Origin: Bryobacterales bacterium
GTDB lineage: Bacteria > Acidobacteriota > Terriglobia > Bryobacterales > Bryobacteraceae
DNA: 11,538 nt
Assembly: GCA_020853155.1 (NCBI GenBank)
Contig: JADYZL010000042.1
Span: forward strand, 1 to 11,538
Direction: 5' to 3'
This document shows, one piece after another, positions 7,005 to 11,538 of the stretch. A program made the position numbers and the translations under genes. Numbering within the stretch: the first letter of the stretch is position 1; the number at the start of each line of letters is the position of its first letter. The notes beneath the pieces were generated by a model. The model made no database searches and had not been told where the DNA came from. It saw only the letters and a program-made list of their open reading frames with translations.

Positions 7005-8456
7005 ATGCCCGATACCCTATTTGCCAAGAAGACGCTCGCTGACCTGCAAGCGCAGGCGGAGGAATCCGAACACAGCCTGAAGCGCACTTTGAGCGCCTCC
7101 AATCTGGTGGCGCTGGGAATCGGCGCGATCATCGGCGCGGGACTTTTTTCACTCACCGGCCTCGCCGCCGCGAACTACGCGGGCCCCGCCGTCACGCTTT
7201 CCTTCATCCTGGCGGCCGTTGGTTGCGGATTCGCCGGTCTTTGCTACAGCGAGTTCTCCACGATGATCCCAGTGGCCGGCTCCGCCTACACGTACGCCTA
7301 TGCCACACTGGGCGAGTTCATCGCCTGGATTATCGGATGGGACCTGGTGCTCGAATATGCCGTCGGCGCGGCAACGGTATCCATATCCTGGTCCGCCTAC
7401 GTGGTGAGTTTCCTGCATGGGTTTAACATCAACCTCCCTCCGGAACTGGTGGCCTCGCCCTGGCAGCCGGTCCAATTACCGAATGGTGAACTGGTGCATG
7501 GCATCGTCAATCTACCGGCTGTTTTTATCGTCGTTGTGATCTCCTGGCTGCTGATCACGGGCATTCAGGAATCCGCCAGGGTAAACTCGATCATCGTTGT
7601 CATCAAGGTGGCCGTGGTGATCGCCTTTATTGGCGCGGGCATCGCCTACATTCAGCCCGTTCACTACCAGCCCTTTATTCCGGTGAACACGGGGGAATTC
7701 GGCCATTTTGGCTACTCTGGCATCCTGCGCGCCGCGGGCATCATCTTCTTTGCCTACATCGGCTTCGACGCGGTTTCGACGGCCGCCCAGGAAGCGAAGA
7801 ATCCACAGCGCGATATGCCAATCGGCATCATCGGCTCGCTCATCATCTGCACCATCCTTTACGTTGGGTTCGCGCTGGTCATGACCGGCCTCGTACCCTA
7901 CGCCGAACTCGGCAACGCCGCCCCGGTGGCGACGGCGGTGGACCGCACCCCGTATACGGGCTTCAATGCGGCCATCAAGATCGCGATCATCTGCGGCTAT
8001 TCGTCGGTGATTCTCGTGATGCTGCTCGGCCAGAGCCGGGTCTTCTTTTCGATGTCCCGCGATGGCTTGCTCCCCGGGGTCTTCTCCAGAATTCATCCGA
8101 AATACCGGACGCCCTATCTCACGAATGCCATCTTCGCCGTGGGCGTGGGCCTGTTCGCCGCTCTCGCTCCGATTCAACTGGTGGGCGAGATGACGAGCAT
8201 CGGCACGCTGCTCGCCTTCGTGATCGTCTGCATCGGGGTGCTGGTGATGCGAAAGACGCATCCCGATACGCCCCGCCCGTTCCGGACACCGCTCGTTCCG
8301 TTCGTGCCCATCATGGGCATCCTCAGTTGCGGTCTGCTGATGTTCGGCCTTGGCCTCAGCAACTGGATTCGCCTGTTCGGCTGGCTGGCGCTCGGAATGA
8401 TCGTTTATTTCTTTTATAGCCGCCATCACAGCCGGGTGCGCGGGCACGCGGGATAG
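7005..8456 (+). CDS. APC-superfamily amino acid permease, cationic amino acid transporter (YfnA)-like
   Basis: This is a 483-residue polytopic membrane protein with about 12 hydrophobic segments, probably a proton-coupled amino acid importer. The first membrane helix carries GIGAIIGAGLF (38-48), the unwound substrate-binding motif of APC transporters. It is followed by PVAGSAYTYAYATLGEFIAWIIGW, shown here only as the recognisable SAYTYAYATLGE core, which is typical of the CAT branch (TC 2.A.3.3). Later landmarks are FFAYIGFDAVSTAAQEAKNP and GQSRVFFSMSRDGLLP. The ATG at 7005 is chosen because AGGAG at 6995-6999 sits 5 nt upstream and the family similarity begins soon after. The frame is open further upstream into lnt, but that is not coding. 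The substrate cannot be read from sequence; cationic or branched amino acids are both possible. Confidence 0.88.
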   Translation: MPDTLFAKKTLADLQAQAEESEHSLKRTLSASNLVALGIGAIIGAGLFSLTGLAAANYAGPAVTLSFILAAVGCGFAGLCYSEFSTMIPVAGSAYTYAYATLGEFIAWIIGWDLVLEYAVGAATVSISWSAYVVSFLHGFNINLPPELVASPWQPVQLPNGELVHGIVNLPAVFIVVVISWLLITGIQESARVNSIIVVIKVAVVIAFIGAGIAYIQPVHYQPFIPVNTGEFGHFGYSGILRAAGIIFFAYIGFDAVSTAAQEAKNPQRDMPIGIIGSLIICTILYVGFALVMTGLVPYAELGNAAPVATAVDRTPYTGFNAAIKIAIICGYSSVILVMLLGQSRVFFSMSRDGLLPGVFSRIHPKYRTPYLTNAIFAVGVGLFAALAPIQLVGEMTSIGTLLAFVIVCIGVLVMRKTHPDTPRPFRTPLVPFVPIMGILSCGLLMFGLGLSNWIRLFGWLALGMIVYFFYSRHHSRVRGHAG

Positions 8457-8463
8457 GCGAAAA

Positions 8464-8489
8464 CGGGCGTTGGGAGGCCGCGAACGCCC
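8464..8489. terminator. Possible hairpin after the permease gene
   Basis: GGGCGTT at 8465-8471 pairs with AACGCCC at 8483-8489 (7-bp perfect stem, 11-nt GC-rich loop), starting 8 nt after the permease stop. No T-run follows on the plus strand, so intrinsic termination would be weak. It could be an mRNA 3'-end stabiliser or a coincidence in GC-rich DNA. Confidence 0.3.
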
Positions 8490-8525
8490 TCACGCGAGAG
8501 ACAGATTCGCGGTTCGCGACGCAGA

Positions 8526-8556
8526 GGGATTCCGCCGTGTTATCCTGACTTTTTGG
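8526..8556 (+). promoter_or_regulatory. Extended -10 promoter of tRNA-Val
   Basis: TGTTATCCT at 8538-8546 is an extended -10 element (TG-n-TATCCT). It would start transcription near 8553, about 36 nt before the tRNA. The surrounding 31 bp match the box at 6877-6907 at 24 positions, including TTCCGnnGTGTTATCnT and TTTnTGG. Two similar copies, each directly upstream of a gene on the same strand, argue that both are real promoters. No recognisable -35 hexamer is present. Confidence 0.6.
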
Positions 8557-8588
8557 GGCTGACGCCGAGGCGTTTGCCCTGCCCTCCG

Positions 8589-8665
8589 GGGCGCGTAGCT
8601 CAGTTGGTTAGAGCGCCTGCTTCACACGCAGGAGGTCACAGGTTCGAGTCCTGTCGCGCCCACCA
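8589..8665 (+). tRNA. tRNA-Val (anticodon CAC), CCA encoded
   Basis: The 77-nt cloverleaf is complete. Acceptor GGGCGCG pairs with CGCGCCC, the D arm is GCTC/GAGC, the anticodon stem CCTGC/GCAGG carries loop TTCACAC, there is a 5-nt variable loop, and the T stem ACAGG/CCTGT carries loop TTCGAGT. A discriminator A and an encoded CCA follow. The anticodon CAC reads the Val codon GUG. No second copy of its 3' end occurs in the window, so nothing suggests an integrated element here. Confidence 0.98.
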
Positions 8666-8705
8666 CCTTCCCTTACCCTCGTAAGTCTCCAGCCCGGTTC
8701 GATCT

Positions 8706-9524
8706 TCACTCGCGGCAGCGGTTTTGACTGCGCTCGATGAGCCATTCGATGCCACGTGCCAACGATTCGTTGACGGGCGCCTCCGGCACGGCGTAATCCG
8801 CGACCGCCTTGGCTGCCGGTTTCGCGTGCGCCATGGCGATGCCAACTCCGGCCCATCGCAGCATCGTCACGTCGTTGTTTCCGTCGCCGAACGCGACAAC
8901 CTGCCGGGCGTCGAAGCCGTAGTGCTCCACTACATCGGCAAGGCCGGTTGCTTTCGTGATGCCGGGCGGCATGAATTCGAGATAAGGCGGGTCTGTGTGC
9001 GTGACTGTGAGCCGCGTTTCAAAGCGCTCGCTGAGTTCCGGTGTGAGCCGCGTAATCGTTTCCGGTTCCGCCATCCAGATCAGTTTGTGGATTCCATCCA
9101 CGGGCACGCCGCACAGATCCGGCACTTCGATCTGGATATCGTCGTTGCGACTTTGATCGTATTCTGTGAACGGTGTGCGCCGATCAACGAAGACACCGGC
9201 GAGGCCATAGAGCAGCACGGAAAGACCACGGCGCCGCCCTTCCTCAATCAGCCCCGGCACGAGCGGAGCGGGCATTCCGTGCTGCGCCCAAACTTTACCA
9301 GTTACTTCGCGCACCAGAGCGCCGTTTGCGGAAATCAGCGGGGTATCGAGACCGAGCCGGGCATGGAACGGCGCCATGTTCGCATGGCTGCGTCCGGATG
9401 CCAGAACAACGGCGACCCCGAGCCGGCGCAACTCCGCAATGGCGCGGTGGTTGGCGGCGCTAATCGTCCGGTCTGCGTCTACTAAGGTGTCGTCAATGTC
9501 GATGGCCGCGAGTTTCCAGGGCAA
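8706..9524 (-). CDS. HAD-superfamily phosphatase, Cof/YbiV-type
   Basis: Cytoplasmic haloacid-dehalogenase-like hydrolase of the Cof type IIB class; members typically dephosphorylate sugar phosphates, FMN/PLP and similar small molecules. All four motifs are present. Motif I is DIDDT with nucleophile Asp9 and acid/base Asp11. Motif II is ASGRS with Ser43, motif III is Lys191 in GITKATG, and motif IV is GDGNND (213-218). The large C2-type cap lies between motifs II and III. No ATG occurs near the conserved start. I chose TTG at 9524 (MPWKLAAIDID; 272 residues), which matches the usual beginning and length. TTG at 9548 (280 residues) or 9569 (287 residues) are alternatives, and the frame stays open to an ATG at 9827 (373 residues). 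It is convergent with the tRNA gene, ending 40 bp from it. Substrate unknown. Confidence 0.9.
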   Translation of the reverse strand: MPWKLAAIDIDDTLVDADRTISAANHRAIAELRRLGVAVVLASGRSHANMAPFHARLGLDTPLISANGALVREVTGKVWAQHGMPAPLVPGLIEEGRRRGLSVLLYGLAGVFVDRRTPFTEYDQSRNDDIQIEVPDLCGVPVDGIHKLIWMAEPETITRLTPELSERFETRLTVTHTDPPYLEFMPPGITKATGLADVVEHYGFDARQVVAFGDGNNDVTMLRWAGVGIAMAHAKPAAKAVADYAVPEAPVNESLARGIEWLIERSQNRCRE

Positions 9525-9877
9525 GGCGACCGAATCCGGATTTTCCAAGGTGTGCGATGAGTGAGCCAAACTCCAGGGTCTCAGGATCAGAGAGGGCCTG
9601 TCCAATTCGCCTGGGCGAAGGGGCTGACGGGAGGCGCGATGCCGGGTGGTTTCCAAGGCCGATGGCTGCCTTTTCGAGAAAAGCACCGGCGCACGGAAGG
9701 AAGCGCAGCCACCTTTGTGCCTACGCATGGCGGAAATTGTTTGCCGGGCAAAGCCGGAGGCCCAGTTCCGCCGGGCGCCTTGCTTGCCGGTTTGCAAAAA
9801 TTTCATCCATTGCATCCGGCCTGGCACGTCGTCACAACCTGTTTCTTTTACGTGAGTTAGCCGTACCGCTCATAGCA

Positions 9878-9918
9878 GAGTTTTGTCCGGTTTGTCCGGA
9901 TGGACCCGGACAAAACTC
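9878..9918. repeat. 13-bp inverted repeat with tandem TTTGTCCGG units
   Basis: GAGTTTTGTCCGG at 9878-9890 is perfectly complementary to CCGGACAAAACTC at 9906-9918. The left side also holds TTTGTCCGG twice in tandem (9882-9890 and 9891-9899), so the right arm can alternatively pair with the inner copy (9 bp, loop 9900-9905). Inside, GTCC 9894-9897 pairs with GGAC 9902-9905. There is no T-run on either side, so a standard terminator is unlikely. A protein-binding site or leftover transposon end are possibilities. Confidence 0.75.
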
Positions 9919-10099
9919 GCGCTGCTCCCGATCCCGCAGAGCCGCGCGGAATAGATCGATTCTCTTGCCAAAGAGCATTTGCGAGAGCGGGACGGGCCGG
10001 TGGATAGCAAAATCTGCCGGTACACGGAGTTCTCCCGCACGTTTGATTCTACGAGTGGGGTTCGCCGAAACGAACCATCGCGTGCAGACGGACGGCTAG

Positions 10100-10120
10100 G
10101 CATGCGGATAAACCGCATGC
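10100..10120. repeat. 8-bp perfect hairpin
   Basis: GCATGCGG (10100-10107) and CCGCATGC (10113-10120) form a perfect stem around loop ATAAA. Nothing after it looks like a T-tract. It lies between smaller hairpins at 10059-10076 (GGTTCG/CGAACC) and 10144-10159 (AAATTC/GAATTT), giving three stems in about 100 bp. Confidence 0.65.
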
Positions 10121-10638
10121 TGGCAGTGGGTTGAGGGGATTTGAAATTCTTGCGAATTTTGGTGACCGGCGGTTTGCTCTCTTCCGGCGGGGGCTGGGGC
10201 GGCGGCACTGAACGTGGTTGAATCTGCGAATAGCGCAGGGGTGCTCGTTCGTAAAGCTCAAGCCCCTCGGGAACGCGATGCACGGCGTTGAATCGCTGCA
10301 CGCCGCCGGGAAGGCTGAGGTGAGATCGACCGAGGCCGTGCCGCTAGAATGCCGGAAAAGTGGAACTCATCGCGTTGGGACATGGGGACCGGCGATCGCA
10401 TGCCCGAACTTCCGCACTACCGCGAACCTTCCGGAAGCAACCGGAGCCTAACCTCAAGGCGATCTTCGAACGGCGTAGCGGACGCTCCCGTTTGGAACGA
10501 AGCCTACGGGTAGCCGGTTTAGCACTGTCGAATAATCAAGGCTCACGGTTAACAATCTGCCGATGGATGGCGTCTCATGATCATCACGTGCTGCAGCGGG
10601 TGACCCAACTAATCGGATAGGAAAATGGAGATTGGACC

Positions 10639-11079
10639 ATGCGATTCGTAAGAACTCTCGCAGTGCTGCTTCTGGCTGTTCCGGCCTTCGCCGGCGGCTT
10701 CGATACGGAACTGGATCTACCCACAAAACAAGCGCTGGAAAGAGCGCCGGATGCTGTGCTTCTCGCGCGGCTCGTGGGCTGTCATCAAGCCGAAAAGGGA
10801 ACAATTCGAGCAACCGCGATAGGCACCCTCGATGGGAAGCAAACAAGCATTCCCGTAAGATTGGTAGCCCTGCCCGCACCGGGCGCCTACGCGATCACTC
10901 AGAGTTGGCCGGATCGAGGAGCCTGGGTGTTGAAACTTGAGGGATCTCATCCGGCATTCCCACAAGGCAACTCAACGCTCGTCAAGGTCTCTGGAAGGAC
11001 CGTGGACCACGCGAACGCAAAGTTCTCCATGAAACCGGCAACTGCCTCCGAAGTGGCGGCGTTTCTCGGAACGAAATGA
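10639..11079 (+). CDS. Small secreted protein of unknown function
   Basis: This 146-residue protein has a clear Sec signal peptide: Arg at 2 and 5, a hydrophobic core at 7-17, and a likely signal-peptidase site after AFA (residue 18). It leaves a mature protein of about 128 residues outside the cytoplasm. The mature part has alternating hydrophobic stretches (for example PVRLVALPAPGAYAI and GAWVLKLEG) that suggest a small beta-sandwich. This resembles the Pro-Gly-x-Tyr and Trp patterns of YtkA/CopC-like folds, but the similarity is only an impression. A single Cys remains in the mature chain, and there is no lipobox. GGAG at 10627-10630, 8 nt before the ATG, supports the start. The stop overlaps the ATG of the sigma factor gene (ATGA), so the two are probably one operon. 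I do not recognise the family. Confidence 0.8.
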   Translation: MRFVRTLAVLLLAVPAFAGGFDTELDLPTKQALERAPDAVLLARLVGCHQAEKGTIRATAIGTLDGKQTSIPVRLVALPAPGAYAITQSWPDRGAWVLKLEGSHPAFPQGNSTLVKVSGRTVDHANAKFSMKPATASEVAAFLGTK

Positions 11080-11538
11080 AGGTGGCGCATCTGGCAATCG
11101 CGTCTGACCTATTTGGGAACCGCGACGAAGAAGCGGCGCTGATCCTCTCCGCCAAGGACGGGAATCGCGCCGCTTTCGGAGAACTCTACGATCGGTACGC
11201 ACGCATGGTGCATGCGATCGCCCTCGCCTACCTCCCTCATCAGGAAGCGGAGGACCTGGTGCAGGACGTCTTCGTCCGCGCATTGGAACGGCTGATGGGA
11301 TTACAGTCACCGGCGGCATTCGGTGGATGGCTTTGTGCGATCGCCCGCAATACCGCGCTCGACCAGCTTCGGAAACGGAAAGCCTTCACGGAACTTGCCC
11401 CTGAGTACCGGGCAAAGAACGGACGGGAGATCGAAGCCCTGACGGTGCTCGCGGAGATCCAGCATCTTCCGGAGAGCTATCGCGAAACTCTCATCATGCG
11501 CCTCGTCGAAGGTTTAACGGGCCCGGAGATCGCCGCGC
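11076..11538 (+). CDS. ECF-type RNA polymerase sigma factor (partial, cut by right edge)
   Basis: 154 residues are visible. Region 2 is at about 20-102: DLVQDVFVRALERL (60-73) is the core-binding segment, and FGGWLCAIARNTALDQLRKRK is abbreviated here to its WLCAIARNTALDQL core (85-98), which recognises the -10. A short linker leads to region 4 (about 121 onward; LPESYRETLIMRLVEGLT), which recognises the -35. Regions 1.1 and 3 are absent, as in the ECF group. The ATG at 11076 overlaps the upstream stop by 4 nt with no strong Shine-Dalgarno of its own, implying translational coupling to the secreted protein. An anti-sigma partner would be expected downstream, outside the window. No classical ECF promoter (GGAAC with a CGTC -10) was found upstream, so autoregulation is not supported here. 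Confidence 0.95.
   Translation, partial: MKVAHLAIASDLFGNRDEEAALILSAKDGNRAAFGELYDRYARMVHAIALAYLPHQEAEDLVQDVFVRALERLMGLQSPAAFGGWLCAIARNTALDQLRKRKAFTELAPEYRAKNGREIEALTVLAEIQHLPESYRETLIMRLVEGLTGPEIAA

Larger units (their letters stand above)
9525..10638. other. Gene-poor region of about 1.1 kb with many inverted repeats
   Basis: I find no open frame here with a recognisable domain, a good ribosome site and plausible composition together. Frames present: minus-strand 9525-9827 (upstream extension of the phosphatase frame, Arg-rich and unlike the family); plus 9557-10099 (180 codons, Arg/Ser-rich, probably noncoding); minus 9870-10301 (143 codons from GTG, with a proline-rich PPPQPPPEE segment); and plus 10360-10620 (86 codons, ending just before the next gene). 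The 143-codon frame is the least implausible and could be a decayed gene tail. Short hairpins occur at 9606-9619, 9669-9682, 9739-9751, 10059-10076 and 10144-10159, besides the two stronger ones listed separately. TAGAAT at 10345-10350 is a possible -10 for the downstream operon. Confidence 0.55.

Noticed and set aside
7512..8447. 311-codon minus-strand frame opposite the permease
   Set aside because: Antisense of a membrane protein gives the typical Asp/Glu/His-rich nonsense translation.
8589..8705. tRNA 3' end as an attachment site for an integrated element
   Set aside because: No second copy of the tRNA 3' end and no integrase gene in the window.
10398..10510. Plus-strand peptide beginning MPELP, like Fpg/Nei DNA glycosylases
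   Set aside because: Only five residues match; the continuation lacks any Fpg feature and stops after a few dozen codons.
10454..10879. 141-codon minus-strand frame
   Set aside because: Overlaps the secreted protein gene, which has a signal peptide and ribosome site; the minus frame has neither a motif nor a good start.

Overview
The window is GC-rich DNA from a diderm bacterium. An Lnt-type apolipoprotein N-acyltransferase implies an outer membrane with lipoproteins. High GC, extended -10 promoters resembling TGnTATCNT, and the set of genes fit an Acidobacteriota-like (Solibacter/Bryobacter-type) genome. That placement is an inference from gene content, not from a phylogenetic marker. No complete mobile element, CRISPR array or rRNA is visible.

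Layout. (1) Positions 4251 down to 1, minus strand: one uninterrupted reading frame of at least 1417 codons that fuses a complete type IA topoisomerase III (TopB) to a RecQ helicase with zinc, RQC and HRDC regions. It runs off the left edge inside HRDC. This is the most striking object in the window. (2) Divergent from it, 4343-6807 plus strand: a tight lipA-lnt pair (lipoyl synthase, apolipoprotein N-acyltransferase) with a 4-nt GTGA overlap. (3) 7005-8456 plus: an APC-superfamily amino acid permease behind its own promoter. (4) 8589-8665 plus: tRNA-Val(CAC), behind a promoter box that closely copies the one in front of the permease. (5) 8706-9524 minus: a Cof-type HAD phosphatase, convergent with the tRNA, lacking an ATG start near its conserved N-terminus. 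(6) About 9525-10638: roughly 1.1 kb without a convincing gene but with many inverted repeats. One is a 13-bp palindrome carrying a tandem TTTGTCCGG repeat, and another has an 8-bp perfect stem. (7) 10639 to the right edge, plus: a small secreted protein of unknown function translationally coupled (ATGA) to an ECF sigma factor that is cut by the window end.

How the genes relate. The topoisomerase-helicase fusion would place on one chain the two activities that RecQ and Topo III normally supply as partners: unwinding and single-strand passage for resolving double Holliday junctions, converging forks and catenanes. lipA and lnt are both housekeeping genes, one for lipoyl cofactor synthesis and one for lipoprotein maturation. 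Their overlap suggests co-expression rather than a shared pathway. The secreted protein and ECF factor form the visible start of an extracytoplasmic-signal operon whose anti-sigma factor, if any, lies beyond the right edge.
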